DNA from: Rhizobium ecuadorense
GTDB lineage: Bacteria > Pseudomonadota > Alphaproteobacteria > Rhizobiales > Rhizobiaceae
Direction: 5' to 3'
DNA: 32,640 nucleotides
Assembly (NCBI RefSeq): GCF_001187535.1
Contig: NZ_LFIO01000041.1
Location: forward strand, 1 to 32,640
This document shows positions 1 to 8,667 of the stretch, in pieces. A model generated the notes under the pieces. It did not search any database and was not told where the DNA came from. It saw nothing but the letters and a program-made list of their open reading frames with translations. Positions within the stretch are counted from its first letter, which is position 1, and each line of letters begins with the position of its first letter. The translations under genes were made by a program, and so were the position numbers.

Positions 1-51
1 CCACCGCAATAGGCAGTACTACGCCAATAGCGGGTAAAGGGAAGTTACAAA

Positions 52-78
52 GGTGGCCCGAAGGGTCGGATGAGGGGC
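52..78. repeat. Remnant of mosaic intergenic repeat (terminal piece)
   Basis: The last bases before the kinase gene resemble the right end of the longer repeats at 4580-4717 and 9183-9357: a G-rich stretch followed by GGATGAGGGGC. Only about 27 bases are recognisable, so this is either a decayed copy or the end of a degenerate one. Bases 1-51 show no gene. Confidence 0.4.
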
Positions 79-83
79 AGAAC

Positions 84-725
84 TCACCGCCCGCCCGCGA
101 TCCGCTCGAACGCCGAAGGCTCGGATATGCCGAGATCGAGCCGCTGGCGGATCGCCTCGGCGCATTCGAGGGCGGTCAGCACGGATGTATCGACCTCCAT
201 GTCATAAATGCCAGGCCGGTGTACCTCATCCTGCCAGCGCTGCACCGGTTCGGGGATCGGCACCGCCTCAGTGGCTCTTGCATACAGCGTCTCGCGGCCT
301 TCCTGTTTGAATTCCCGCCGCTGCATGATCGTCGCGATCGGACAGTGCACGCCGACGAACAGCACGGAGAAGCCGTCCAGGCGCCGGGCACAGTCGCCGA
401 GAATGCCGAGCGGCTGCGAGTAGCTGTCATGATGGCCGAGATCGGCCACCACATTGAGCCCCAATCCGGCATGGATGGCGATCGATTCGTAAAGGGCCGC
501 GTAGAGAAACGGCACCAGTTCTTCGAGCTCCGGCCGCTCGCCGCCGGGCCTGAGCCCGATGCCGGGCAGATAGCGCTTCGGCGTCATGGCATTGTAGCTG
601 TCGACGCCGAGGTTGATCCACGGTCCCTCGAATTCCTCCTGGATCGCGCGGGCAATGCTGGATTTGCCGCTTCTGGGCGCACCGTTCAAAATAATGATCT
701 GTCCGGCATGGCTGTCGTTGGTCAT
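84..725 (-). CDS. Chloramphenicol phosphotransferase-like P-loop kinase
   Basis: A 213-residue protein of the CPT (chloramphenicol 3-O-phosphotransferase) family, cytosolic. A P-loop GAPRSGKS lies at residues 15-22 of the chosen start, right after a hydrophobic beta strand, followed by the family pattern WINLGVDS and later a VVADLGHHD strand. Family members phosphorylate chloramphenicol or unknown small molecules; the true substrate here cannot be read from sequence, and resistance is not implied. I chose the ATG at 725 because it gives the usual short N-terminus before the P-loop; an upstream in-frame start at 755 would add a lysine-rich ten-residue leader. It diverges from the DUF983 gene with about 130 bases between them. 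Confidence 0.85.
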   Translation of the reverse strand: MTNDSHAGQIIILNGAPRSGKSSIARAIQEEFEGPWINLGVDSYNAMTPKRYLPGIGLRPGGERPELEELVPFLYAALYESIAIHAGLGLNVVADLGHHDSYSQPLGILGDCARRLDGFSVLFVGVHCPIATIMQRREFKQEGRETLYARATEAVPIPEPVQRWQDEVHRPGIYDMEVDTSVLTALECAEAIRQRLDLGISEPSAFERIAGGR

Positions 726-856
726 CAGCTTCTTCTTCTGTTTGGCGCGAATCACTGAGGCGAAACCGCGCAGGCATTTCCATTCGGGATGCGAATACTT
801 TATGGGAGAGTTAAGGCAGCATGGGCTGCCGAGAAGGAATGGCCAGAAGGAATGGT

Positions 857-1237
857 ATGAGCGAAGATAGCGCCCATTATCCCCCCGTCGATCCGGTCAG
901 AACCGGCATCAAGGGCTGCTGCCCGCGCTGCGGTCAGGGCAAGCTGTTCGACGGCCTGCTCGGGGTCAAGCCGCATTGCGCCTCCTGCGGCCTCGATTAT
1001 TCCTTCGCCGATGCCGGCGACGGGCCGGCCGTCTTCGTCATCCTCATCGTCGGCTTCATCGTCATCGGCATGGTGCTGTGGCTGCAGGTGAATTACGGGC
1101 CGCCGATCTGGGTGCACATCCTGCTCTTCGGCCCGCTGACGATCGTCCTGTCACTGCTGACGCTACGCTGGTTCAAGGGCATCTTGATCGCCATGCAGTA
1201 TCGCCATAATGCCCGCGAAGGACGCCTGAGTGACTGA
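857..1237 (+). CDS. DUF983 family membrane protein with zinc ribbon
   Basis: A 126-residue protein with two CxxC-type knuckles (C22/C25 and C41/C44) near the N-terminus, which should form a zinc ribbon, then two transmembrane helices at about 59-78 and 84-104. This is the DUF983 architecture. In many alphaproteobacteria DUF983 genes sit in the cytochrome c oxidase assembly cluster next to SURF1, and here SURF1 follows with an 8-base overlap, so a role connected with oxidase biogenesis is likely but unproven. The ATG at 857 has an AGAAGG ribosome site six bases upstream; the in-frame ATG at 821 lacks one and would add a tail not typical of the family. Confidence 0.85.
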   Translation: MSEDSAHYPPVDPVRTGIKGCCPRCGQGKLFDGLLGVKPHCASCGLDYSFADAGDGPAVFVILIVGFIVIGMVLWLQVNYGPPIWVHILLFGPLTIVLSLLTLRWFKGILIAMQYRHNAREGRLSD

Positions 1238-1985
1238 GATAGAGCATGTGATGCCGCGCCGCCGGCTGCCCGTCCTCACCGGCATCCTGGTGCTGATTGC
1301 CCTTGCCATCCTGATTTCGCTCGGCACCTGGCAGGTGGAACGCCTCCGCTGGAAGGAAGGCCTGCTCGCCGATATCGCTGCGCGGCAAGTGGCCGCCCCC
1401 GTGCCGCTCGCCGATATCGAGGCGATGGCGGCTGGCGGCGGCGATATCGAATATCGCAAGGTCACCGCCACAGGCCGCTATATCAACAACAAGGAGCGGC
1501 ACTTCTTCGCCACGTGGCGCGGCCAAACCGGCTTCTACGTCTATACGCCCCTGGAGCTTGCCGATGGGCGCGCGCTCCTGGTCAATCGCGGCTTCGTTCC
1601 CTATGAGAACAAGGAGCCGGAGATGCGCATGCAGGGCCAGTTGACGGATCAGCAGACCGTCACCGGTCTCGCCCGCGAGAAACTGCCCGGCAAACCCTCC
1701 TGGGTGGTGCCCGACAACGACGTCGCCAAGAACATCTTCTATTGGAAGGATCTCGACGTCATGGCCGACAGCGTCGGGCTGGACAAGGCGCGCGTCATCC
1801 CGTTTTTCGTCGATGCCGATTCCACTCCCAATCCGGCCGGCCTGCCGATTGGCGGCGTTACTCAGGTGGATCTGCCGAACGACCATCTGCAATATGCCTT
1901 CACCTGGTACGGGCTGGCCGCCGTGCTCGTCGCCGTGGTCGGGATCTCCTGGTTTCGCAAACCCGGCAGGCAGCCTGCGCAATAG
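1230..1985 (+). CDS. SURF1 family cytochrome c oxidase assembly protein
   Basis: A 251-residue inner-membrane protein with the SURF1 layout: an N-terminal TM helix (about residues 13-30) followed at once by the family signature LGTWQVERLRWKE, a large periplasmic domain, and a C-terminal TM helix (about 225-243) in YAFTWYGLAAVLVAVVG. Bacterial SURF1 (Shy1) helps insert or deliver heme a to subunit I of aa3-type oxidases. The start is the GTG at 1230, overlapping the end of the DUF983 gene and preceded by GAAGGA; an ATG at 1251 is an alternative. The oxidase subunit genes that usually precede it are not in this window. Confidence 0.93.
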   Translation: MTEIEHVMPRRRLPVLTGILVLIALAILISLGTWQVERLRWKEGLLADIAARQVAAPVPLADIEAMAAGGGDIEYRKVTATGRYINNKERHFFATWRGQTGFYVYTPLELADGRALLVNRGFVPYENKEPEMRMQGQLTDQQTVTGLAREKLPGKPSWVVPDNDVAKNIFYWKDLDVMADSVGLDKARVIPFFVDADSTPNPAGLPIGGVTQVDLPNDHLQYAFTWYGLAAVLVAVVGISWFRKPGRQPAQ

Positions 1986-2048
1986 TATCGCTTCAATTCT
2001 CGCCTATATTGGGCTAGAGGTCCCTAAATCTCTCAACCCGGAACAGAC

Positions 2049-3050
2049 ATGAATATTGCAGCGAAACCTCCCCTGACGATCAGGCTCTGCGGGCCGCGCG
2101 GCTTCTGCGCCGGCGTCGACCGCGCCATCCAGATCGTCGTGCTGGCGCTGAAATCCTATGGCGCGCCTGTTTATGTGCGCCACGAGATCGTCCACAATCG
2201 TTATGTCGTCGAGGGGCTGGAGGCCAAGGGCGCCGTCTTCGTCGAAGAGCTGGATGAAATCCCGGCCGAGCATCGCGCCCAGCCGGTGGTCTTCTCCGCC
2301 CATGGCGTGCCGAAATCCGTGCCGGAGGATGCGGCAAGCCGCAATCTCTTCTATCTCGACGCCACCTGCCCGCTGGTCTCCAAGGTCCACAAGCAGGCGA
2401 TGCGCCACAATCGCCTCGGCCGCCATGTCGTCCTGATCGGCCATGCCGGCCACCCCGAAGTGATCGGCACGATGGGCCAGCTGCCGGAGGGTTCGGTTTC
2501 GCTGATCGAGACGATCGAGGATGCCGACGCCTATATTCCCGTCGACGCCGACAATCTCGGTTACGTCACCCAGACGACGCTGTCGGTCGACGACACGGCC
2601 GGCGTCATCACCCGCCTGCACGAGCGCTTCCCCAATCTCACCGCGCCGGCGGCCGACTCGATCTGTTATGCGACGACCAACCGCCAGGAAGTGGTGAAGC
2701 AGGCGGCTCCCGGCTGCGATCTCTTCATCATCGTCGGCGCGCCGAATTCCTCCAATTCCAAGCGCCTCGTCGAAGTGGCGCTGAGGGCAGGGGCGAAAAA
2801 ATCGATCCTGGTGCAGCGCGCCGCCGAACTCGACTGGGACGAGATCGGCGCGATCTCGACGCTCGGCCTTTCCGCCGGCGCCTCCGCCCCTGAGGTCATT
2901 GTCAACGAGATCATCGAGGCCTTTCGCGCCCGTTTCGACGCCCGCGTCGAGCTGGCCGAAACCGTGCAGGAAACCGAGAATTTCCTGGTCAACCGCGAAT
3001 TGCGCAGCATCGAGCTGACGGCGGCCGACATGGCCTTCGTCAACGGCTGA
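2049..3050 (+). CDS. ispH: 4-hydroxy-3-methylbut-2-enyl diphosphate reductase
   Basis: IspH (LytB), 333 residues, catalyses the last step of the MEP isoprenoid pathway, reducing HMBPP to IPP and DMAPP with a [4Fe-4S] cluster. The three cluster cysteines are visible: C20 in [14 protein letters not shown]107 in DATCPLV and C206 in [10 protein letters not shown]. The substrate-binding histidines are also present ([22 protein letters not shown] with its catalytic Glu). Length and motifs are normal for the family. It begins 63 bases after the SURF1 stop and is followed after a short hairpin by thrB. Confidence 0.98.
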   Translation: MNIAAKPPLTIRLCGPRGFCAGVDRAIQIVVLALKSYGAPVYVRHEIVHNRYVVEGLEAKGAVFVEELDEIPAEHRAQPVVFSAHGVPKSVPEDAASRNLFYLDATCPLVSKVHKQAMRHNRLGRHVVLIGHAGHPEVIGTMGQLPEGSVSLIETIEDADAYIPVDADNLGYVTQTTLSVDDTAGVITRLHERFPNLTAPAADSICYATTNRQEVVKQAAPGCDLFIIVGAPNSSNSKRLVEVALRAGAKKSILVQRAAELDWDEIGAISTLGLSAGASAPEVIVNEIIEAFRARFDARVELAETVQETENFLVNRELRSIELTAADMAFVNG

Positions 3051-3073
3051 TCCCCATACTGAAACCTTATCGA

Positions 3074-3094
3074 CGCCGGATGGTCGATCCGGCG
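3074..3094. repeat. Perfect hairpin between ispH and thrB
   Basis: CGCCGGAT and ATCCGGCG form 8-base arms around a 5-base loop. There is no T-tract after it on either strand, so it is not a standard intrinsic terminator. It may slow 3' decay of the ispH part of a shared transcript or weaken read-through. Confidence 0.6.
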
Positions 3095-3129
3095 GCCAAT
3101 AACAGCAATGCATGAAGGCGAGACCTCAC

Positions 3130-4095
3130 TTGGCAGTCTATACCGATATCGCCGAAGACGATCTGAAATGGTTCCTGACGGAATATGATGCGGGCACGCT
3201 GCTGTCCTACAAGGGCATCGCCGAAGGCGTCGAAAATTCCAATTTCCTGCTGCATACCTCGAAGGAGCCGTTGATCCTGACGCTTTACGAGAAGCGGGTG
3301 GAAAAGACAGATCTGCCCTTCTTCCTCGGCCTGATGCAGCATCTTGCCGCCCGCGGCCTGTCCTGCCCGCTGCCGCTGCCGCGCCGCGACGGCGCGCTGC
3401 TCGGCTCGCTCTCCGGCCGCCCGGCCGCACTGATTTCCTTCCTCGAAGGCATGTGGCTGCGGAAGCCGGAGGCGAAACATTGCCGCGAAGTCGGCAGGGC
3501 GCTCGCCGAAATGCATGTGGCCGGCGATGGTTTCGAACTGACGCGGGCGAATGCGCTGTCGATCGACGGCTGGCAAACACTCTGGGAGAAATCCGAGGCG
3601 CGCGCCGGCGAGGTCGAGGCCGGCCTGCAGGACGAGATCCGCGGTGAACTCGATTTCCTCGCCGCCGCCTGGCCGAAAAACCTGCCGGCCGGCGTCATCC
3701 ATGCCGACCTCTTCCCCGACAACGTCTTCTTCCTCGGCGATCAGCTCTCCGGGCTGATCGATTTCTATTTCGCCTGCAACGACCTGCTCGCCTATGACGT
3801 CTCGATCTGCCTGAATGCCTGGTGCTTCGAAAAGGACGGCGCCTACAACATCACCAAGGGCACGGCGATGCTCGAGGGTTACCAGAGCGTGCGGCCGTTG
3901 AGCAGCGAAGAGATTGCCGCTTTGCCGGTGCTGTCGCGCGGTTCGGCGCTGCGTTTCTTCCTGACGCGGCTCTATGACTGGCTGACGACGCCTGAGGGCG
4001 CCATGGTCACCAAGAAGGACCCGCTCGAATATCTCCGCAAGCTGCGCTTCCACCGCCAGGTCGGCTCGGCCGCCGAATATGGATTGAGCCTATGA
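3130..4095 (+). CDS. thrB: Homoserine kinase (APH-fold ThrB)
   Basis: ThrB of the aminoglycoside-phosphotransferase fold, 321 residues from the chosen start. It phosphorylates homoserine for threonine synthesis. The Brenner-type motif HADLFPDN (H191, D193, N198) and the following [10 protein letters not shown] metal-binding strand are intact, as is the N-terminal nucleotide-binding region [10 protein letters not shown] prefer the TTG at 3130, giving [11 protein letters not shown], the N-terminus known for alphaproteobacterial members, with an AAGGCGAG ribosome site upstream. An ATG at 3112 is possible but lacks a good site. The stop overlaps the rnhA start by four bases. The partner gene thrC is far away at 28695-30119. 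Confidence 0.95.
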   Translation: MAVYTDIAEDDLKWFLTEYDAGTLLSYKGIAEGVENSNFLLHTSKEPLILTLYEKRVEKTDLPFFLGLMQHLAARGLSCPLPLPRRDGALLGSLSGRPAALISFLEGMWLRKPEAKHCREVGRALAEMHVAGDGFELTRANALSIDGWQTLWEKSEARAGEVEAGLQDEIRGELDFLAAAWPKNLPAGVIHADLFPDNVFFLGDQLSGLIDFYFACNDLLAYDVSICLNAWCFEKDGAYNITKGTAMLEGYQSVRPLSSEEIAALPVLSRGSALRFFLTRLYDWLTTPEGAMVTKKDPLEYLRKLRFHRQVGSAAEYGLSL

Positions 4096-4547
4096 AACAT
4101 GTCGATATCTTCACCGACGGCGCCTGCTCCGGCAATCCCGGCCCCGGCGGCTGGGGCGCCGTGCTGCGCTATGGCGACGTCGAAAAGGAGCTTTGCGGTG
4201 GCGAGGCCGATACGACCAACAACCGCATGGAGCTGCTGGCGGCAATCTCGGCGCTGCAGGCCTTGAAGAGCCCCTGCGAGGTCGACCTCTATACCGACAG
4301 TGCCTACGTCAAGGACGGCATCTCCAGATGGATTTTCGGCTGGAAGAAAAACGGCTGGAAGACAGCAGACAAGAAGCCGGTGAAAAATGCCGAGCTATGG
4401 CAGGCGCTGGAACAAGCCCGGGATCGCCATAAGGTGACGCTGCATTGGGTCAAAGGCCACGCGGGCCACCCGGAAAACGAACGCGCGGATGAACTGGCGC
4501 GCAGGGGCATGGAGCCGTTCAAGAAGGGCAAGGCGGTTTCGTTTTAG
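4092..4547 (+). CDS. rnhA: Ribonuclease HI
   Basis: A 151-residue type 1 RNase H that cleaves the RNA strand of RNA/DNA hybrids. The catalytic set lines up with the E. coli enzyme: D9 ([11 protein letters not shown]), E47 (NNRMELLA), D69 (LYTDSAYV), H123 and D133 ([13 protein letters not shown]). The basic handle region with its tryptophans (GWKKNGWK) is also present. It is translationally coupled to thrB through an ATGA overlap, a gene order I recall as usual in rhizobia. Confidence 0.98.
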   Translation: MKHVDIFTDGACSGNPGPGGWGAVLRYGDVEKELCGGEADTTNNRMELLAAISALQALKSPCEVDLYTDSAYVKDGISRWIFGWKKNGWKTADKKPVKNAELWQALEQARDRHKVTLHWVKGHAGHPENERADELARRGMEPFKKGKAVSF

Positions 4548-4579
4548 CCGGATAGGCGTTACGCCTGTGCTTGAAGGCT

Positions 4580-4717
4580 GCCCCTCACCCTAACCCTCTC
4601 CCCGTAAACGGGGCGAGGGGACGTGCCACGCGAGACGTTGGCAGGGAACCGAGAGGTCGCGGCATGCCTCCTTCGCCCCGCAAGCGGGGAGAAGGTGCCG
4701 GCAGGCGGATGAGGGGC
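4580..4717. repeat. Mosaic palindromic intergenic repeat, copy A
   Basis: A 138-base element bounded by the inverted termini GCCCCTCA and TGAGGGGC, with internal palindromes around CCCCGTAAACGGGG and CCCCGCAAGCGGGG. The same order of blocks recurs at 9183-9357, and in the opposite orientation at 31118-31259. This is the pattern of rhizobial RIME-like mosaic elements. The rest of 4548-4775 holds no gene. Confidence 0.85.
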
Positions 4718-4775
4718 AGGCGGCGGTCTCTCTGGGTTTAGGATTTAACCGGGCAGGCAGCGGTCTAAGGTGACT

Positions 4776-5262
4776 TCATCGGGCCGCCATATCCCGCCGC
4801 ACCAGATGCTGGACGCCCTCCGGCATCGTCTCGATGAGGTCACGCAGCGGCATCGGTTGCAGATTGAACCGATCGAGCACGGCTCTGCTTGGCAAAGCCC
4901 AGCAAAATTCCAGATCGGCGGCGCCGTCGCGGATACGGTGGACGATATCGGTCTCATGGAAGGGCAGGGCGCTCAGCAGTTCCGCCTCATAGTAGAAACC
5001 GACTTCATGAACTCTTCGTCCCGCAAGCTCGAAAAAATTCTCGATGATGAAGCGCAATGGCCCGACCGTGGCCTGGCAGCCGATCTCCTCTTCTATTTCG
5101 CGGGCGAGCGTTTCCGCGCCCGCCGGGCAGGACCCAGAACGTGTCGCCGACGACGCGATGGATGAGGATGTGGCCATGGGATCGGATCAATGCACCGGCC
5201 CGCAATTGGAATCGGGAATTGCTGGCATCCAGCACGATCATGGTTCGAGCGGCATCGTCCAT
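4776..5262 (-). pseudogene. Nudix hydrolase, frameshifted by a small deletion
   Basis: Two minus-strand reading frames together make one Nudix protein. The first, from the ATG at 5262, reads MDDAARTMIVLDASNSRFQL through FWVLPGGR; the second continues AETLAREIEEEIG and runs to 4776. The Nudix box is G-x5-E-x7-RE-x2-EE-x-G: here LPGG and the REIEEEIG half are present but the intervening x5-E part is gone. The frame changes by one base at about 5125-5132. By comparison with the box length I infer a loss of about 23 bases. The metal-binding first Glu is missing, so even a shifted product should be inactive. A sequencing error is possible but would not explain the missing residues. Confidence 0.8.
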
Positions 5263-5404
5263 GGTTTTGTGTTCTCCAGCGTTGTACGGCAAATAGTAAT
5301 GCGACTCGCAAGGTTATGGAGTGGACCCGTAGGTTGTCGAGTCGCCAGCCGCTCGGTTTTGGAAGGCCGATGATAGGCGGGATTGCTTCCCCTTGCTCCT
5401 CATC

Positions 5405-5421
5405 CCTGTGACGAGCACAGG
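5405..5421. repeat. Short inverted repeat in 5263-5513 gap
   Basis: CCTGTG and CACAGG flank a 5-base loop, inside a segment (about 5385-5425) that resembles another common rhizobial intergenic palindrome. I see no gene between the Nudix remnant and the metallopeptidase end at 5514. Confidence 0.4.
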
Positions 5422-5513
5422 AGGGTGGGAGATGGCGCTGCCTCACGGCAGCAACGCCTGTGCCGCAACGCAGCAGCGGCCGCCCCTTGATCAGCCTCCA
5501 GCAACCCCACCTG

Positions 5514-6584
5514 CTACACCGCCGTCGCCGCCCCCTGGATCAGCCGGTGCAGATATTCGAGCTTGGCCACGACAGGCGAGGACAGCACGAAGGGGTAGGA
5601 GTCGGGTTGGCCCATGCTGCGCTGGATGGCGTTGATGGCCAGGCTGAGCGGCACCCAGGCGCTGACCAGCTGTTCGGCGCTGCTTGCCCGGTAGGGGAGG
5701 AAATCCACTTCGCCGGCGATTTCCTCGTGGCCGCGCGGATCGATGGCGATGCCGAAGGCGCGGGCGGTTTCGAGGGTGTCGACGATATGGAGGTAGTGGG
5801 CGAAGCATTCGGCGAAATCCTCCCAGGGGTGGGAGGCGGCATAGGCGCTAATGAAATTGTCCTGCCATCCCAAGGGCGCGCCGCCGGCATAGTGGTTTTG
5901 CAGGGCGGCCGCATAATCCTGCCGTTCGTCGCCGAAGACGGCGCGGAATTCCGAAAGGCCGTCGCGGTCGCGCACCAGCTTGTTCCAGATGAAGTGGCCG
6001 GTCTCGTGGCGGAAATGGCCGAGCAGGGTGCGATAGGGTTCGTTCATCGAGCTGCGCGCCTGTTCGCGCGTCGCGTCGTCGGCCTCTGCGGCGCGGATGG
6101 TGATCAGACCTTCCTCGTGGCCGGTCATAGCAGGCACGACATAGCCGTTGCTCTCGATCGCATCCTCGAGGAAATCGAAGACCAGGCCACCTTCCGGATC
6201 CTGCACCCGATCGGGATGCGGCAGCCTCCAGCGCAACAGCGAATAGAAAAGATGACGCTGCGCCTGGCCGATGCGCCGCCAGCGATCGATGCCGTTCTGG
6301 CTATCGGTGTTCGGAACCAGCCGGTTGTGGCGGCAGGCGAGGCAGAATTCGCTGTCGCTATCGCCATCCACCAGCCAGTTGCAGATGTCGAGGCCGGCAT
6401 TGGCGCAGAAGCGCACGTCGCGGTCGGGATTGGAAACAAGCTGCCAGAGCGTTTCGTCGCGCGGCTCCAGCGCATGCATGGCGAGATCACCCGGCCGGAA
6501 GCCGAGCCGATGGTTGCAGCGCACGCATTGGCGGTTGTCGAAGTGGACGACCTGATCGCAATTGTCGCAGGCAAAAAGCTTCAT
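5514..6584 (-). CDS. Putative zinc-binding metallopeptidase with N-terminal zinc ribbons
   Basis: A 356-residue protein, probably cytosolic as no signal peptide is seen. The N-terminus has a zinc ribbon (C6/C9 and C20/C23) and a second Cys set (C60, C68, C81, C84). The catalytic motif HETGH (H193, E194, H197) lies in GHFRHETGHFIWNKLV, followed by WEDFAECFAHYLHIVDTL, which probably supplies the third ligand. This matches the family annotated as putative zinc-binding peptidase (Peptidase_Mx type). Substrate unknown. The start ATG at 6584 is chosen because it begins at MKLFACDNC just before the ribbon and has a CAGGGA site; an upstream in-frame start at 6656 would cross the csbD terminator. Confidence 0.85.
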   Translation of the reverse strand: MKLFACDNCDQVVHFDNRQCVRCNHRLGFRPGDLAMHALEPRDETLWQLVSNPDRDVRFCANAGLDICNWLVDGDSDSEFCLACRHNRLVPNTDSQNGIDRWRRIGQAQRHLFYSLLRWRLPHPDRVQDPEGGLVFDFLEDAIESNGYVVPAMTGHEEGLITIRAAEADDATREQARSSMNEPYRTLLGHFRHETGHFIWNKLVRDRDGLSEFRAVFGDERQDYAAALQNHYAGGAPLGWQDNFISAYAASHPWEDFAECFAHYLHIVDTLETARAFGIAIDPRGHEEIAGEVDFLPYRASSAEQLVSAWVPLSLAINAIQRSMGQPDSYPFVLSSPVVAKLEYLHRLIQGAATAV

Positions 6585-6611
6585 CGTATATCCCTGCCAT
6601 GCGGGTGGCGG

Positions 6612-6649
6612 ATTAAAAATGCCTGCCGCGCGAGGAGCGCAGCAGGCAT
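6612..6649 (-). terminator. Rho-independent terminator of the csbD-like gene
   Basis: On the minus strand a long stem forms from ATGCCTGC with GCAGGCAT and, after one mismatch, GCGC with GCGC around a GA-rich 5-base loop. It is followed directly by TTTTTAATC. It lies 25 bases after the csbD-like stop and before the metallopeptidase start, so it separates the two transcription units. Confidence 0.85.
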
Positions 6650-6674
6650 GGTTCATGACGGATGAGCGTATGGC

Positions 6675-6866
6675 TCAGAGCCGGTCGACGGCGCCCTTGA
6701 GCTTGTCCTTGACCTTGCCGGTTGCGACCTGGCCCTTGCCTTTGGCTTCCTGAACGGCGCCCTTGGCCTGCATTTCGCGATTATCCGTGGCCTTGCCGAC
6801 GGCCTGCTTGGTCTTGCCGGCAATTTCGTTTGCCTTGCCTGAGATCTTGTCGCTGGTGCTACCCAT
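6675..6866 (-). CDS. CsbD family stress protein
   Basis: A 63-residue hydrophilic protein, very rich in Lys, Gly, Ala and Gln, with the CsbD pattern SDKISGKANEIAGKTKQAVGKATDN and a repeat-like second half. CsbD-like proteins are general-stress induced in several bacteria; the molecular role is not known. The ATG at 6866 (MGSTSDK) has an AAGGAG site nine bases upstream and is preferred to the in-frame ATG at 6887. It is monocistronic, with its own terminator at 6612-6649. Confidence 0.92.
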   Translation of the reverse strand: MGSTSDKISGKANEIAGKTKQAVGKATDNREMQAKGAVQEAKGKGQVATGKVKDKLKGAVDRL

Positions 6867-6980
6867 ATGTGCTGTCTCCTTCGTCAAGCATGGGCCTCGT
6901 GCCCTTGTTTGCCGAAATGAAACGTCAGCCGGCGAAATTCGTTCCAGCTTTGTCAGGCCAGCTTTATCAGGCCAGCTTTA

Positions 6981-7586
6981 TCAGGCATGCCCTGCTTCGG
7001 CCGAAAGCATGGCGGCGGTGACACCCATGCCGGCGAGTGCCCGCTCGTATTTGTCGTCGAGGCTGCGATCGAAGATCAGTTCCTCATTGGCCGGGCAGGT
7101 GAGCCAGCCATTGTTGACGACCTCGTTTTCGAGCTGGCCGGCGCCCCAAGAGGAATAGCCGAGCAGCATCGTCGCGCGCGTCGGGCCATCGCCCTTGGAG
7201 ATGGCGCGCACGATATCCAGCGTCGCCGTCAGGCAGATGTCGTCGCTGACCGGGATCGAGGAGTCGCTGGAATAATCGTCCGAATGCAGCACGAAGCCGC
7301 GGCCGCTTTCCACCGGGCCGCCGGTCTGGATCGGGAAATCGCGCGCCCGCTGCGGCAGCACGATCTGATCTTCCTGCTTGATCATGTCGAGATGCAGCAG
7401 CACATCCGTGAAGGTCAGGCTTTGCGGGCGGTTGATGACGAAGCCCATGGCGCCGGCATCCGAGTGAGCGCAGATATAAATCACCGTGCGCGCAAAATTG
7501 CGGTCCTCGATGCCGGGCATGGCGATGAGGAACTGGCCATCGAAGAAGCCACGTTCCCGTCTGTTCTTCAGCGTCGATAAGGACAT
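6981..7586 (-). CDS. UPF0301 (YqgE/AlgH) family protein
   Basis: A 201-residue member of the YqgE/AlgH family, whose biochemical role is unsettled. Recognisable blocks are [46 protein letters not shown] and [15 protein letters not shown], all in the normal order and spacing. The start at 7586 ([13 protein letters not shown]) has AGGAGG three to four bases upstream; further upstream starts at 7610 and 7646 are in frame but not needed. About 105 bases separate it from the csbD-like gene. It diverges from the DsbD-N-domain gene. Confidence 0.93.
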   Translation of the reverse strand: MSLSTLKNRRERGFFDGQFLIAMPGIEDRNFARTVIYICAHSDAGAMGFVINRPQSLTFTDVLLHLDMIKQEDQIVLPQRARDFPIQTGGPVESGRGFVLHSDDYSSDSSIPVSDDICLTATLDIVRAISKGDGPTRATMLLGYSSWGAGQLENEVVNNGWLTCPANEELIFDRSLDDKYERALAGMGVTAAMLSAEAGHA

Positions 7587-7726
7587 CGTTCCTCCTGCTG
7601 CCAACCGCATTGAGGCCTTGACAAGAGAAACATGGGCCAATGTCACACATCAATCAACCAAAAATGAAGATTTAAATCGTCGTGACTTCTGGCGGCGAAA
7701 CCTCCGTTTCGGTAAACCGTTGTTCC

Positions 7727-8566
7727 ATGATGATTATTTCCTCAGTACCACGCCGACTTTTCATGGCGGTCATCTCGATGGGCGCAGCCCTTGCCGTCCA
7801 TTGTTCGGCTCACGCGGAAATGAGCGGCTGGGCGGAGAACGAAGGCGGCCGCATGCGCCTGGTGGCGCTGGCGCCCGATGCCGCCGGCAAAATCCGCGCC
7901 GCGCTGCAGATCGAGCCGAAACCCGGCTGGATCACCTATTGGAAAGAGCCCGGAAACAGCGGCATTCCGCCCCAGTTCACCATCGCGGCTGGCAGTGGCG
8001 TCACGCTCGATGCGATGGCCTATCCCGTCCCGAAACATTTCTTCAACGGCGCGGTCGAGGATATCGCCTATGACGCGCCGGTGACGCTGCCGCTGTCGCT
8101 GAAGGCGGCAGGCAAAGCCCCGGTTGAGATCGACGCCGTCGCCTTCATCGGCATCTGCAAGGATATCTGCATTCCCTTCCAGGCGAATTTTCAGCTGAAA
8201 CTCGGCCCGGCCATCCAGTCCCACCCACAGGAGGAGGCGATCCTTGCGGCGGCCGATGCGACGCTGCCGCAGCCGCCATCGGCCGAATTCGGCGTGACCG
8301 CGCATGCGATGTCGCCCGATCGCAAGACGCTGTCGCTGACGCTGGTTTTGCCTGAGGAGGGCAAGGGCGCCCCCGATATCATCGTCACCGGCCCCAGTGG
8401 CTATGCCTTCACCAAGCAGATCGGCGGCAAACGCGACGGCGCCACCTTCAAGACCGATGTCGCCATCGGCAAGCTGCCTGGGGATTACGACTTATCCGGC
8501 AAACGCTGGGGTGTGCTCGTCATCGATGGCGGCAAGGCGATGGAGACCACGCTTGCCTTTGAGTGA
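7727..8566 (+). CDS. Exported DsbD N-terminal-domain protein
   Basis: A 279-residue exported protein. A signal peptide (positively charged VPRRL, hydrophobic core to CSAHA) should be cleaved after residue 30. The mature part matches the DsbD N-terminal (alpha) domain: PGWITYWKEPGNSGIPP and later FIGICKDICIPF with the cysteine pair C144/C148. The membrane beta domain and the thioredoxin gamma domain of full DsbD are absent, so it is a free-standing periplasmic domain. It may accept reductant from a CcdA/ScsB-like partner coded elsewhere; that is inference. Two adjacent ATGs (7727, 7730) are possible, and a GTG at 7682 would spoil the signal peptide. No ribosome site is outstanding. Confidence 0.85.
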   Translation: MMIISSVPRRLFMAVISMGAALAVHCSAHAEMSGWAENEGGRMRLVALAPDAAGKIRAALQIEPKPGWITYWKEPGNSGIPPQFTIAAGSGVTLDAMAYPVPKHFFNGAVEDIAYDAPVTLPLSLKAAGKAPVEIDAVAFIGICKDICIPFQANFQLKLGPAIQSHPQEEAILAAADATLPQPPSAEFGVTAHAMSPDRKTLSLTLVLPEEGKGAPDIIVTGPSGYAFTKQIGGKRDGATFKTDVAIGKLPGDYDLSGKRWGVLVIDGGKAMETTLAFE

Positions 8567-8667
8567 CCGGGACCTATAGTCGCCTCGACCCCCGCGGCGC
8601 CCGCCGCTGCCAAGGCCAAAACCCAACAAGCCGGAATTCCCAACAAGCCGGAATCAAGGAGAAAACC

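Noticed and set aside
3061..3111. Hairpin after ispH as an intrinsic terminator
   Set aside because: The stem is perfect but no T-tract follows on either strand, and thrB follows closely on the same strand.
5460..6665. Long plus-strand frame of about 400 codons
   Set aside because: It is the complement of the metallopeptidase gene, which has clear motifs; the plus frame has low-complexity composition and no recognisable domain.
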